Of a stretch of DNA of 64,000 nt, positions 26,471 to 36,160 are shown one piece after another; positions within the stretch are counted from its first letter, which is position 1; every line of letters starts with the position of its first letter. Both the position numbers and the translations under genes were made by a program. The notes under the pieces are model-generated. The model was not told where the DNA came from, made no database searches, and saw nothing but the letters and a program-made list of their open reading frames with translations. The DNA is from Pseudomonadota bacterium (GTDB lineage Bacteria > Pseudomonadota > Gammaproteobacteria > Steroidobacterales > Steroidobacteraceae), in NCBI GenBank assembly GCA_018241505.1, contig JAFEDS010000022.1:157778-221777 (forward strand), read 5' to 3'.

Positions 26471-26502
26471 GGTGCCGACTCGCGTCGCCGCGAGCCGACA
26501 CC
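26471..26502 (+). terminator. Hairpin after the mosaic-protein gene, possible terminator
   Basis: Two 14-base arms (26471-26484 and 26489-26502), 12 of 14 positions complementary, enclose a TCGC loop 25 bases after the stop at 26445. No T-run follows, so if it terminates it is either Rho-assisted or a 3' stabiliser. Confidence 0.45.
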
Positions 26503-26608
26503 TTGCGCTCCGGTGACCCGCCGCCGCTCATTTCTGTGAATTGCGTATTTTCCAGCGAGCGCTCCCGTGGCTACCTTTGCACCCACGGTATCGATAGGAG
26601 TCTCGCCA

Positions 26609-27157
26609 TTGAACAAGTCCCTGGCTGTCGGATTGGTGTTGGGTGCAGTTGCCGCAAGCGCCGCGGGCGCGGTGGCCGGTTATCGAATGATCGCGGCTCC
26701 GAGCGGCGCCCACGTCATCAGCGCCACGGCGCTGAGCAAGACCATCAAGACCCCGCGTCAGGATTGTCATGACGAAGAGGTCACTCACACAAAGCCGGTG
26801 AAGGACGAACATCGTCTCGTGGGCACGGGCGTCGGCGCCGTTGTAGGTGGCCTGCTGGGCAGTCGCATTGGCGGTGGCAACACGCGAATTGTGACCGGTC
26901 TGGCCGGCGCTGCCGCCGGCGGTTACGCGGGCAACAAGATCCAGGAGAAGGTGCAGAAGGGGAATACCTACACCACCACCGAAAAGCGCTGTGTCACGGT
27001 TTATGACAGCCGCGAAGAACCCGCGGGTTACGAGGTTGTCTACGAGCTCGACGGCAAACGCCACAAGGTGCACATGGACCATGACCCGGGCGAGATGATT
27101 CCGGTGCGCGATGGCCAGGTCATGATTGACAAACCAGGGTCGGCTTCCAAGTCCTGA
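26609..27157 (+). CDS. Glycine-zipper 2TM (17-kDa surface antigen-like) envelope protein
   Basis: A protein of about 182 residues with a hydrophobic N-terminus (MNKSLAVGLVLGAVAASAAGAVAGY). Its glycine-zipper stretch (GTGVGAVVGGLLGSRIGGG, then GLAGAAAGGYAGNKIQ) is typical of outer-membrane or periplasmic 2TM glycine-zipper proteins. The start is taken as TTG at 26609, because ATAGGAG lies 8 bases upstream and the signal peptide begins there; GTG at 26567 is the longer option. The C-terminal half (KRCVTVYDSREEPAGYEVVYELDG) is a conserved beta segment. Role unknown, perhaps envelope integrity. Confidence 0.75.
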   Translation: MNKSLAVGLVLGAVAASAAGAVAGYRMIAAPSGAHVISATALSKTIKTPRQDCHDEEVTHTKPVKDEHRLVGTGVGAVVGGLLGSRIGGGNTRIVTGLAGAAAGGYAGNKIQEKVQKGNTYTTTEKRCVTVYDSREEPAGYEVVYELDGKRHKVHMDHDPGEMIPVRDGQVMIDKPGSASKS

Positions 27158-27227
27158 TCCGAAGCCTTCGACCCCGTATCCGCGGCTTGGAGGTACACTA
27201 CAGGCGGAAGAACTGAGGACTCCCCCT

Positions 27228-28547
27228 GTGAATGATACCTCCCTCGCGACCGGCACCCGCCGCGGCCTCTACTACGGCTGGAAGGTGGTGTTTGCCCTGT
27301 TCATGGCGGGTTTCATGGTTTATGGGGGCGGACTGTACTGCTTCGTCCTGTTCGTTCCCCGCATGACGGCCGAATTCGGCTGGAGCCGTGCCGCCACCAG
27401 CGGTTTGTTCTCAGTATTCTGGTTGACGGCGCCGTTGATCCTGCTCGGCGGCTACGGCATCAAGCGCGTCGGGATGGCGAAGCTGCTCGTGGGCGGCATC
27501 ATCATCGAGGGCGTGTGCGTCATTGTCCTGGCAGGGCTCTCGAGCCTCTGGGAGATGTACGCCATACGCATACTCATGGGGCTGGGCAAAGTCATGTTTG
27601 CCGTCACGCTCCCCTACGCCATTTCGAAGTGGTTTTCGACCCGATTCTCATTGGCGCTGGGTCTTACCTGGGCCGGCTGGCACACCGGCGGTCTGATTCT
27701 GTCGCCCATTGTGGCCATCATTATCGAGCACTCGAGCTGGCGCACCGCCTGCCTGGCGATCGGTAGCGGCCTGCTGACCATTGGCCTCATTCCGATTCTC
27801 ATTGCGCTGAGAGTCCGTTCACCGCAAGAGCTCGGTGTGGGTGTGGATGGCGAGCCGCTCGATCCGCGCGGAACGGGCGCGATGCCAGCGTCCACATCGG
27901 CCGCGGAGCCACAAAAGGCCGCGCCTCCCGATTTGCCGCAAGGCTCTCTGGGTGCAGTCCTACGCGCGCCGATGTTCTGGCTCATCGCCCTCGTGACACT
28001 GCTGTACTACGCCACTTACGGAGGTCTCCTGGCGCACGAGGCCGCGGTGGTGGAATCTGCCGGCTTTGCGCCGCAGCTCGCTTCCCTCATTCTCGGTTCC
28101 ACAGCCGGCTTCGCCGCGGTGACCGGTTTGATTGGAGGTTGGATTCTGGACCGCTATTCAATTCGGGTGGTCGGCGTGGGAGTCCATATCGCGCTGCTCG
28201 TCGGTGCGGTCGCGCTTCTGGGGGCAACACAGCTACACGCGACTGCAGCCCTCGTCACCTACGCGGTCACTTTCGGCACGGCCATCGGGGTGGGCGATCT
28301 CTACTTCGTTGCCTTGCTGCGCAATCGCTTCAGTACGGTCAATGTTGCGTACATCTATAGCGCCTGGTATTGCTGCGAGCTCTCGACCCTAACAATAGCG
28401 CCAATCGCAGCAGGTAAGGTTTTTGATTTGACGGGCAACTACGGGGCGACGCTCGCCCTGCTTGCTGTGTGTGCGGCACTCGCCTTCCTGGTCAACCTGA
28501 CCGTGATGCGACCCGCGTCAGCGGCGCCGGCCCTGGCGCCGCGTTGA
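27228..28547 (+). CDS. MFS transporter, monocarboxylate / oxalate-formate antiporter-like
   Basis: A 439-residue protein with about 12 membrane helices and a central hydrophilic loop (about 205-245). The opening YYGWKVVFALFMAGFMVYGGG followed by FGWSRAATSGLFS is the pattern of the monocarboxylate/OFA branch, which moves small organic anions. GTG at 27228 is chosen as the start, with GAGG about 10 bases upstream; the longer in-frame extension overlaps the preceding gene. It converges with the ammonia-lyase gene, 8 bases between stops. Confidence 0.85.
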   Translation: MNDTSLATGTRRGLYYGWKVVFALFMAGFMVYGGGLYCFVLFVPRMTAEFGWSRAATSGLFSVFWLTAPLILLGGYGIKRVGMAKLLVGGIIIEGVCVIVLAGLSSLWEMYAIRILMGLGKVMFAVTLPYAISKWFSTRFSLALGLTWAGWHTGGLILSPIVAIIIEHSSWRTACLAIGSGLLTIGLIPILIALRVRSPQELGVGVDGEPLDPRGTGAMPASTSAAEPQKAAPPDLPQGSLGAVLRAPMFWLIALVTLLYYATYGGLLAHEAAVVESAGFAPQLASLILGSTAGFAAVTGLIGGWILDRYSIRVVGVGVHIALLVGAVALLGATQLHATAALVTYAVTFGTAIGVGDLYFVALLRNRFSTVNVAYIYSAWYCCELSTLTIAPIAAGKVFDLTGNYGATLALLAVCAALAFLVNLTVMRPASAAPALAPR

Positions 28548-28555
28548 GTGCGACC

Positions 28556-29536
28556 TCACCTCATTGCGCGCAAGTACACCTCTGAGTCCACGTTCCCACC
28601 ACTCAACACAACACCAACCGTTCTACCCTCGCATCGGAACGCGCCACTGAGTACAGCCGCCAGCGCGACAGCGCCCCCCGGCTCCACAACGAGCTTCAGC
28701 TCACGCCATGCGAACGCCATCGCCTCCATCACCTGCGCGTCGGTTACCGCCCGGCCACCCGACAGCAAGGCCCGGTTGATTTCGAATGTCAACTTTCCCG
28801 GAGTCGGCGCCAAAAGTGCATCACACAACGACATCGCACCCGCTCGCACAACCTCACGCTGGCCGCTGGCGAGCGATCGCGCAGTATCGTCATAATCGGC
28901 AGGCTCAACACAATAGACCCGAGTCCCAGGCGAAGCACCCGTCAGCGCCAACGCGCAACCGGCAACCAGCCCGCCACCTCCGCAAGGTACGAGCAAATCG
29001 TCCAATCGCACTCCGTGCTGCTCGTACGCCTGTGCCGCCATCTCCAGTGCGACCGTACCCTGCCCGGCGATAATGTGTGGATCATCATAGGATGGCACGA
29101 GGGTGGCGCCACGTTCTTCAGTCAACCGGCGGCCGATTTCCTCGCGATTCTCCGTGTGCCGGTTGTAGAAAACGATGTCGGCACCGAGACGCCGTGTGTT
29201 TTCAACCTTGATTGCCGGCGCATCCGAGGGCATCACGATGGTGGAACGAATGCCCAACCGGCGCCCCGCAGCCGCAACCCCCTGGGCATGGTTTCCGGAC
29301 GACCAGGCAACAACCCCATTGCGACGCTCGGCGGCATCGAGTTGCACGAGCCGGTTGTACGCTCCTCTGAATTTGAACGCGCCCGCAATCTGCAGCGTCT
29401 CCGCCTTGATCAGCACTCGAGCGCCCGCAATCTCGTCGAGCAATGGGGCAATCAGCAGCGGTGTAGTCTGTGACTGGCCTTTGAGGCGCGCGGCCGCGGC
29501 CGCGACGTCTTCGAACTGGGGTAGCTGCGAGCTCAA
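28556..29536 (-). CDS. Threonine/serine ammonia-lyase (PLP fold type II)
   Basis: A 326-residue protein with the PLP lysine in AFKFRGAYN (K55), the phosphate loop PCGGGGLVAG near 185, and the fold-type II layout. No C-terminal ACT domain, so it is the short catabolic form or a serine racemase / 3-hydroxyaspartate ammonia-lyase relative. It deaminates Thr or Ser to a 2-oxo acid through an enamine. The ATG overlaps the stop of the upstream CocE-type gene by 4 bases. Its place at the end of an operon of exported hydrolases suggests it uses amino acids released by them. Confidence 0.87.
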   Translation of the reverse strand: MSSQLPQFEDVAAAAARLKGQSQTTPLLIAPLLDEIAGARVLIKAETLQIAGAFKFRGAYNRLVQLDAAERRNGVVAWSSGNHAQGVAAAGRRLGIRSTIVMPSDAPAIKVENTRRLGADIVFYNRHTENREEIGRRLTEERGATLVPSYDDPHIIAGQGTVALEMAAQAYEQHGVRLDDLLVPCGGGGLVAGCALALTGASPGTRVYCVEPADYDDTARSLASGQREVVRAGAMSLCDALLAPTPGKLTFEINRALLSGGRAVTDAQVMEAMAFAWRELKLVVEPGGAVALAAVLSGAFRCEGRTVGVVLSGGNVDSEVYLRAMR

Positions 29537-31446
29537 TGACTTCGCTCCTGTGCCGGCGAAATCGGCAAGAGAATAAAACTGTCGTGATAGATACGCTGAG
29601 TCGCCTTCCGGTAAGACTCGCGCGGCGCATACGCAACATTATCAACAAACGTCTGCGGATTGCGGTCGTAAAGCGGGAACCAACTGCTCTGAATCTGCAC
29701 CATCAAGCGGTGCCCCGGCAGGAAGGTGTGATGGGCGTTGGGCATCCGTACCGAATAGTCGAGCGCAGCGCCGGCGCGGATGGGTTTGGCCATCTCCAGA
29801 CTCTCGCGATACCGGCCGCGCATGATGTCGGCAGACACCATCAACTGGTAACCGCCGAGCTGCGCGTTCTCCGGCACCTCATCAGGGTAGACGTCAATCA
29901 ACTTCACAACCCAGTCCGCGTCGGTGCCCGTTGTCGAGGCTTTGAGGTGCGCTTCGACAGGACCCGCGATCACAACCGGCTCAGTCAACGGCTCGCTGAC
30001 GTAGGTCAGTACATCGGGCCGTGAGCCAAACGGCCGTTGGTCGTCCACCAGCCAGCGATCCCAGGTAGTGTCCGCGTCATCGTTCGGAATGATCGGCTGG
30101 ACGCGGTAAGGAACCGGCTTGGACGGATCCGAAACATACTCATCGAAGCTGTTCTTTGCAGCGGAGGGGGTGAGGCCGAGCGCCTGTCCTTCGCGCAAAT
30201 AGAGCTTGCGAGCCCCCGCACCCGCGGGCGGCCACGAATCATAACTGCGCCATTCGCGGCTCCCGGTCATGAACGCCCGCACGGGTGGAATCGGCTTCGA
30301 GGGCTTCTTGTCCTTCAGGTACAGATCAAAGAACGGCAGCAGGACCTCGTTGAGAAAATAGCGGGTGGTGTCCGATCCCCACTCGAACGGCCCCAGGTGC
30401 GAGCCACTCTCGTTGTGAAACCAGGGATCCTGCTGGCCATGGAACCAGGGGCCGATCAGCAGATAATTGCGGTCGTTGCGGGAATCGCTCTGCTCCATCG
30501 CCAGGTAACTGGCGATCGGACCATAGATGTCTTCCTGGTCAAAGAGGCCCTGCACCGTCAGTACCGGCACTTTCGGCGGCGCACGCAACAACAACTTGTC
30601 CACCGCCTGCTCCTGCCAGAAGCTCGTATAGGCGGGATGGTCGATGATCTTCTTCCACGCCGGAAGTTGATCGGCGTGGTACCGCTGCGCCATGTCGTTC
30701 GCGGACCCAGCCTCCAGATAAGCGGAGTAAGCGTCGCGCTTGCCCAGTGGTATGACCGTTGCACCCTGAACCGTTGTCTGACGGTAAACGTACTCCAGCG
30801 TGAATTGCCGGAAGGCACCATTGTGATACCAGTCATCCCCGATCCAGCCGTCGACATAGGCGTTCATCGGAATAACGGCCTTCAGCGCCGGATGAGCGCC
30901 AAACAGCGCCATCAACGACGTCCACCCTTCGTAGGACACACCTATGAAACCGACCCGCCCGTTGTTGTTGGGCACATTCTTCACCAGCCAGTCGATGGTG
31001 TCCCACGCATCCGTCGACTGATCGACCGGCCCGGAGTTCAGCGGGCCGCGCAACGGCAGAGTCATGACGTAACTGCCTTCGGATCCATATTTGCCGCGCA
31101 CATCCTGGTAAACACGGATGTAGCCGTTCGAAATCAGTGGCGCATCCGGCAACGGTATCGCCACCGCCCCTGTGGGACTGACGGGCCGATGGCCCCACGC
31201 GGAGCGGTTCTCGGCGTCGTACGGCGTTCGCGTAACCACAATCGGCATTGGCCCGGATGCGTTCTTGGGTGTCCAGATCACTGTCCGCAGCTTTACGCCA
31301 TCGCGCATCGGTACCATCACCGACTGCTTCGAATAATCGAACGACGCCGTCTGGAGCTGGAAATTGGCTGGAATCTCCGTGGGCAGTTCAGCAGCCACTG
31401 CAACGCAAGTGCCGAACGCCAACGCGACTAGAATGAGTTTGCGCAC
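29533..31446 (-). CDS. CocE/NonD-family secreted hydrolase
   Basis: A 637-residue protein with a signal peptide (1-19, FGTCVAVA). The alpha/beta-hydrolase core has nucleophile S171 in GVSYEGW. The likely acid is in GLFDQEDIYGP and the likely His in GPWFHGQQ. The C-terminal jelly-roll domain of X-prolyl dipeptidyl peptidase/CocE enzymes is present (from about residue 405). The family cleaves esters, amides, acyl-amino acids or Xaa-Pro peptides. It is 24 bases downstream of the S9 peptidase gene and overlaps the ammonia-lyase gene by 4. Confidence 0.87.
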   Translation of the reverse strand: MRKLILVALAFGTCVAVAAELPTEIPANFQLQTASFDYSKQSVMVPMRDGVKLRTVIWTPKNASGPMPIVVTRTPYDAENRSAWGHRPVSPTGAVAIPLPDAPLISNGYIRVYQDVRGKYGSEGSYVMTLPLRGPLNSGPVDQSTDAWDTIDWLVKNVPNNNGRVGFIGVSYEGWTSLMALFGAHPALKAVIPMNAYVDGWIGDDWYHNGAFRQFTLEYVYRQTTVQGATVIPLGKRDAYSAYLEAGSANDMAQRYHADQLPAWKKIIDHPAYTSFWQEQAVDKLLLRAPPKVPVLTVQGLFDQEDIYGPIASYLAMEQSDSRNDRNYLLIGPWFHGQQDPWFHNESGSHLGPFEWGSDTTRYFLNEVLLPFFDLYLKDKKPSKPIPPVRAFMTGSREWRSYDSWPPAGAGARKLYLREGQALGLTPSAAKNSFDEYVSDPSKPVPYRVQPIIPNDDADTTWDRWLVDDQRPFGSRPDVLTYVSEPLTEPVVIAGPVEAHLKASTTGTDADWVVKLIDVYPDEVPENAQLGGYQLMVSADIMRGRYRESLEMAKPIRAGAALDYSVRMPNAHHTFLPGHRLMVQIQSSWFPLYDRNPQTFVDNVAYAPRESYRKATQRIYHDSFILLPISPAQERSH

Positions 31447-31470
31447 CCGATCTCCCCTGAATTTTGCGTG

Positions 31471-33609
31471 TTACCAGGCGAGTTTGAACTCCGGGGGTTC
31501 AACTCCCAAGAGGTATTTTACGAAGTAGTCCCAACGCCGGCGCAAAAAATACGGGTCCATCCGGCGCTGCGCCTCCGGCCCCTTGCCGAGATTGATCAAC
31601 TGATGATCGCGATTGGGAAGCACCAGCAGATCGAAATTCTTGTTGGCGGCAATGAGCGCATCCACAAGCTGCAAGGTATTGCTGGGGTGTACGTTGTCGT
31701 CCAAATCGCCGTACGCCAACAGCAACTTACCCTGGAGATTCGCCGCCAGCGGCGCATTGGCCTGGCTCTCAAAGCTCTCGTCTACCGGGTAACCCTGGAA
31801 TCGCTCCCCCCATTCCACCCAGTAGCTGCGCAAATCGTGATCCCCCGCTGAGGACACCGCCACCTTATAGAATTCGGGAAATTTCAATAGCGCGCGGGCC
31901 GAAGCGTAGCCGCCCCCCGAATGTCCGTAGATTCCAACACGCGACAGATCCAGGTAAGGATATCGAGCGGCGAGCTGCCGCAGCCCGGCTATGTGATCTT
32001 CGAGGCCACCCGCATCGCCCAGCTTGCCATAGGACACCGTGTGGAATGCTCTCGAGCGCTCCGGCGTCCCCAATCCATCAATGGTAACAACAACGAACCC
32101 CAGCTCAGCCAGCGCCTGGTCGTTTTCCCAACCTTTCACGTCGAATGACTTCGGTGTACGGATATGCTGCGGGCCCGGATAGATCGCATCCACCACGGGA
32201 TAGCGCCTGGCGGGATCGAAGTTAGAAGGCCGAAAGATCGCTCCGTACAGGTCGGTCCGGCCATCGCGCGCCTTCACCTTGAACGGTTCGGGAGCCTTCC
32301 ATCCCGTTGCCAACAAGGGTCCGATATCGGCCCTCTGTAATACGCGTATCAAGCGCCCATCCGCGGCGCGTAGCACGCTGACAGGTGCTGCATCGATCCG
32401 TGAGTAGGTATCGGTAAAATAGCGGCCGGTCGGCGAGAACTCTATCTCGTGGTCAGCATCCTCCGGCGTGAGCCGCTCGAGCCGCGCCCCGTTCAACTTC
32501 ACACGATAAAGATGGCGATAGTAAGGATCGCGCCCGGGCTCTTTGCCGCCCGCGGTAAAGTAAATGTAGCCTCGCTTGTCATCCACAAAGTGGATGTCCC
32601 GTACGACCCAGTCACCCTGCGTGATCTGATTGAGCACGGCACCCGTGCGAGTATCAATGCGATAAAGGTGATTCCAGCCATCCCGCTCTGAAGTCCAGAC
32701 CAGGTCGTGCCCATCGCCAACCAGGCGCGCCAGAGAGTCGCGTTTGACATACGTCGCGCTGTGCTCTTCAACCAGCGTCCGAACTTCACCGGTCCGCGCA
32801 TCGGCCGCAAGCAGCCTCACTGTTTTGAAACCGCGCTCTTCCTCCAGAAAGCAAACCATTGTACTGGTTCTGTTCCAACACACCGGCAGCTCGCTGCTCC
32901 TGATGCGTTTGATGGGATGATACTGCAGCGGCAACTGCGTCCGTTTCGCCAGATCGAACAGAATCATCTGCGCCGTCGCGACCGTCTCATCCCCGGCGAG
33001 CGGCGCGTGATAAGTATGCAGTCGGGGGCTTGCGCCGGGCACTGTCTCGACCAGGGCCAGATCTCTCACCCCGCGAGCGTCGATCCGGTAGCTCAGAAAC
33101 TGCTGCGAGTCAGGAGAAAAATATACTTCCGGTGCCAGCGGCGCCGCCAGAAGCCGATCGCTCACCACCGAGGCACTAAAACCCGCGTCACTGCCGTAGT
33201 CGAAGTCCTGCGCACCGTCGCTTGTCAGTGCAGTTTGTGCATCGCTCCGGGTGTCCCGCACCCAAAGATTGTGCTCCCGGATGAACACCGCCCAGCGCCC
33301 ATCCGGCGAGAGCACCTCGCCCTCGCGGGCACCCGCGGCCATTGGTGCCTGATCGAAAGTCGATCTCATTGTGTTCGTGGCGGGATCGACCCGCACGAAG
33401 GCTTTGGTTCCATGCACTGTACTCTCGAACCAGAACTCATCGCTCGCCCCAATCCAGTGCGGCGTGAGACTCGTTCCTGACACCAGGCTGCGGGCGTTCT
33501 GAAAAACGGCCGCACGCTGATAATCCGCCAGCGTGCCTTGCGCCGATGTCGCAGAGACGCAGCCGAGCATGAGTACGGCCGCCGCCCATCGGCAACTCAT
33601 CACACTCAC
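31471..33609 (-). CDS. DPP-IV-like S9 family serine peptidase, exported
   Basis: A 712-residue protein with a signal peptide (about 1-23), an N-terminal beta-propeller of the DPP-IV type (about 90-450) and a C-terminal prolyl-oligopeptidase domain. The nucleophile is S564 in YGHSGGGYAS, with Asp in LAYGDLDDNVHP and His in NRDHQL. Such enzymes release dipeptides from peptide N-termini; lasso-peptide isopeptidases are a related branch, but no lasso genes are seen here. It overlaps the amidohydrolase gene by 4 bases. Confidence 0.9.
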   Translation of the reverse strand: MSVMSCRWAAAVLMLGCVSATSAQGTLADYQRAAVFQNARSLVSGTSLTPHWIGASDEFWFESTVHGTKAFVRVDPATNTMRSTFDQAPMAAGAREGEVLSPDGRWAVFIREHNLWVRDTRSDAQTALTSDGAQDFDYGSDAGFSASVVSDRLLAAPLAPEVYFSPDSQQFLSYRIDARGVRDLALVETVPGASPRLHTYHAPLAGDETVATAQMILFDLAKRTQLPLQYHPIKRIRSSELPVCWNRTSTMVCFLEEERGFKTVRLLAADARTGEVRTLVEEHSATYVKRDSLARLVGDGHDLVWTSERDGWNHLYRIDTRTGAVLNQITQGDWVVRDIHFVDDKRGYIYFTAGGKEPGRDPYYRHLYRVKLNGARLERLTPEDADHEIEFSPTGRYFTDTYSRIDAAPVSVLRAADGRLIRVLQRADIGPLLATGWKAPEPFKVKARDGRTDLYGAIFRPSNFDPARRYPVVDAIYPGPQHIRTPKSFDVKGWENDQALAELGFVVVTIDGLGTPERSRAFHTVSYGKLGDAGGLEDHIAGLRQLAARYPYLDLSRVGIYGHSGGGYASARALLKFPEFYKVAVSSAGDHDLRSYWVEWGERFQGYPVDESFESQANAPLAANLQGKLLLAYGDLDDNVHPSNTLQLVDALIAANKNFDLLVLPNRDHQLINLGKGPEAQRRMDPYFLRRRWDYFVKYLLGVEPPEFKLAW

Positions 33610-35030
33610 TGAGCCGCCCCCTTCGGCTTGGGCTCAGGCACCGGTACGTGCGGTGGGATCGTGATCCGCCCGTCTGTCACGACGATGCGGCCATCGCGAA
33701 TCACCAGCGCTATTTTGGCGAGATCCTCGAGCCTGACATCCGGTTGCCCGTTGATCACGAGAACGTCGGCCAGCTTGCCCGGTGTGAGGGTGCCGAGCTT
33801 GTCATCCACGTCGAGAATTTCTGCATTGGTGCGGGTAGCGGCCACCAGCGCCGCGGGTACCGAATAGCCGCCCGCGACGAACTGTTGGAGCTCGGTGATG
33901 TAGGCCTGCGGCAGGTACCGAAACCAATTCGCCACCAGGTCGGTTCCTACACCCAGTCGCACTCCGGCGCTCTTCAAGCGCCGGAACATTGCGAAGTTCG
34001 CATCCTTCGAGAAACTGAAGCGCCGCGAGGTGGAATCAAAATATCCGCCGTCCAGGTCGAAAATGTAAATGTACGGAACCAGCGTCGGCACCGAATCCAC
34101 ATGCTTCCTCGCCATCAGCCGAATCGTTTCAGCCGTGCGCGGCAGCGGATGCTCGACGGAGTCCACGCCCGCCTCAACCGCCCACTGGATGTAGAAAGTC
34201 TCGGCATCCACGGTGACCTTCAGACCCAGCGCGTGCGCCTCTTTCACAGCGGCCTGAACTTCGTCTCGCGAGTAGTGACTGGCGAGTTTGATCAGATCCG
34301 CACCCCGTTTGAACTGCTCGCGCACGGCTTCGCGCCAGTCATCAGGCCCCGAGGCTTCACGGATTGCTCCGGGCGAAGAGTGCTCACACCGAGCGCGCCA
34401 CAACCCTTCTGCCCCGTGGCCGCCGGTTCCCGTGATGATCTGGCCGGCAGCGAAGATACGCGGACCGACAATCCGGTTCTGTTGCACCCAGCTCTTGAGT
34501 CGGAACGGCACAAAACCCATGGAAGCAACGTCTCGAACGCTGGTGATGCCGGATTCGAGGTAGTACCGCATGCGCTCCATTGCGCGCAGGGTGGCTGCAC
34601 TGTCGTCCCCGGCTTCCTCGGCCGGAGTGTCAGGTTCACTGTAGGTCAGGTGCGTATGTAAATCGATGAGACCGGGCATGATCGTCTTCCCGGACACATC
34701 GATGACCTGAGCGCCTGTCGGCCACTGTGACGACGAGGGCGGCAGAATTGCCGTAATCCTGTTGCGTTCGATTACAACAGTCGCGTCACGAGCGGGCGCG
34801 CCGGTGCCGTCGAACACGCGACCGCCCCGCAAAACCACGCTCCCGTCGGGTCCGCTTGGCCCGGGCTCACGCGGCACGCGACGCGGGTCGTCAGACACAG
34901 GTGTTGCCGCATCAATCCACTGCCGGCGCTCCTGGGCGCGTTCCTGAGCACTGAGATCCTCACTGCAGCCGACAAACAGACTCAAGCAGAAGAACGCAGA
35001 CGCGGCAAGGTACTTCGGATGACTCATCAC
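33606..35030 (-). CDS. Lipoprotein amidohydrolase with altered metal site
   Basis: A 474-residue protein with a lipoprotein signal (FVGC, Cys 22) and an amidohydrolase fold. Metal-site residues HTH (125, 127), K248, H294 and D364 match imidazolonepropionase/prolidase-like enzymes. The strand that normally reads HAH reads DAE at 275-277, so one expected His ligand is Asp. That might change metal preference or abolish activity. It could hydrolyse an amide or peptide bond in the envelope. It overlaps both neighbours by 4 bases. Confidence 0.83.
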   Translation of the reverse strand: MMSHPKYLAASAFFCLSLFVGCSEDLSAQERAQERRQWIDAATPVSDDPRRVPREPGPSGPDGSVVLRGGRVFDGTGAPARDATVVIERNRITAILPPSSSQWPTGAQVIDVSGKTIMPGLIDLHTHLTYSEPDTPAEEAGDDSAATLRAMERMRYYLESGITSVRDVASMGFVPFRLKSWVQQNRIVGPRIFAAGQIITGTGGHGAEGLWRARCEHSSPGAIREASGPDDWREAVREQFKRGADLIKLASHYSRDEVQAAVKEAHALGLKVTVDAETFYIQWAVEAGVDSVEHPLPRTAETIRLMARKHVDSVPTLVPYIYIFDLDGGYFDSTSRRFSFSKDANFAMFRRLKSAGVRLGVGTDLVANWFRYLPQAYITELQQFVAGGYSVPAALVAATRTNAEILDVDDKLGTLTPGKLADVLVINGQPDVRLEDLAKIALVIRDGRIVVTDGRITIPPHVPVPEPKPKGAAQ

Positions 35031-36160
35031 GGGAACTGCACCACGCTGTGATTCAGAGGAATCGCATTCGCAATGGACTCCGGCGATGCCATGGTGCAGG
35101 AGCCCTCCAAATCATCCGTACAATGACCCAACCGTTCGAAGTGGCTGTGCACGTAGGGCAAACCCTCTGCTGCCAGGGGCGCCGCTGCATCGGCGAGTTG
35201 AAAGTGCAGGTGAGGCACGACAGAGTTGCCTGTGTTGCCAACCAGTCCCAAGGTGTCACCAAGACGCACCCGGTCTCCTGCCTTGACGCGCACACTCCCC
35301 GGCTGCAGATGGGCATAGATCGCATAGCGCCCTGAGCCCAAGTCCAGAACGACGAAATTGCCGTACACCGTATCCAGGGTTGCCCCTGGCGCGACCTGAC
35401 CCACGACATTCTCTGCCATGTCATTTTTGGCCGCGCTGACCACCGCATCAGCGACTGCAATCGCCTGTGACCCTTCCGCAAAGTAGCTGCGATTGTTCTG
35501 CCGGGCACCCGTGTAGTGTCGGCCTTGGGAATCGATCTTGATGTAATCAATCGCGTAGCGCTGAAAGATGGTGGTGCGCCCATTCAGGGTGATTGCCAGG
35601 CGCCGATGGCCCGATATGTTCGACGGGCCATTGGCTACCAACCAAGGCCCCCCGCGCAGCGGCGGCCCAATTGTCATGGGCGTCTGCAACGCCAAGGGAA
35701 GCGGCGGAAGCTGGATCGTATAGATATCCGGTGCATCTCGAACGCCCGCTTTCGCAACCACACGGTTCAACAGCGGACCGTGAAATTCCGCCGGCTGCGG
35801 CAGGACGACGGCCATATAGATCAGTCCCGACATACCGGCGTCCAATGTCAAATCACCGGCCATCTCGCGCGATGAGCCGAAAGGTCTGAAGTTGGCAGCC
35901 AAATCCGGCGATTCAATGACCTGCAGCGTCCCCGCAGCCGTCCTGACTTCGACACGTGACACGGTGACGGGTTGCTCCAGCATATTGACCACACTCAGCT
36001 CGTAGACGAGATACGACTTTCCATCGTCACCGCGCACCGGTGTTGGTGCAAACGGAACCCGGACTGCGACCGGATCGAGGAGCTCCCTGGCATTGACCGG
36101 CGGCAACAGCCCCAACACCACCATCACGCCCAACACTGTTCTGCTCAATGAAACGCTCAA
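35027..36160 (-). CDS. M23-family (LytM) metallopeptidase-like exported protein
   Basis: A 377-residue protein with a signal peptide (about 1-24). An N-terminal beta domain of about 140 residues precedes a LytM fold. Zn-site landmarks are YAIDY (Asp near 190) and HLH at 317-319. The sequence around them (YAIYAHLQPGSVRVKAGDRVRLGDTLGLVGNTGNS, given here only as a landmark region at about 280-312) is canonical. M23 enzymes cut peptidoglycan cross-bridges or act as structural activators. The gene overlaps both neighbours by 4 bases. Confidence 0.8.
   Translation of the reverse strand: MSVSLSRTVLGVMVVLGLLPPVNARELLDPVAVRVPFAPTPVRGDDGKSYLVYELSVVNMLEQPVTVSRVEVRTAAGTLQVIESPDLAANFRPFGSSREMAGDLTLDAGMSGLIYMAVVLPQPAEFHGPLLNRVVAKAGVRDAPDIYTIQLPPLPLALQTPMTIGPPLRGGPWLVANGPSNISGHRRLAITLNGRTTIFQRYAIDYIKIDSQGRHYTGARQNNRSYFAEGSQAIAVADAVVSAAKNDMAENVVGQVAPGATLDTVYGNFVVLDLGSGRYAIYAHLQPGSVRVKAGDRVRLGDTLGLVGNTGNSVVPHLHFQLADAAAPLAAEGLPYVHSHFERLGHCTDDLEGSCTMASPESIANAIPLNHSVVQFP

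Noticed and set aside
30037-31431. Plus-strand open frame of 464 codons opposite the CocE gene
   Set aside because: Composition typical of antisense shadow; the minus-strand gene has a signal peptide and catalytic motifs.
31471-33609. Possible lasso-peptide isopeptidase locus (S9 peptidase, TonB receptor, FecI/FecR nearby)
   Set aside because: No lasso precursor, B-type protease or asparagine-synthetase-like cyclase is encoded in the window, and the peptidase is in a different operon from the receptor.
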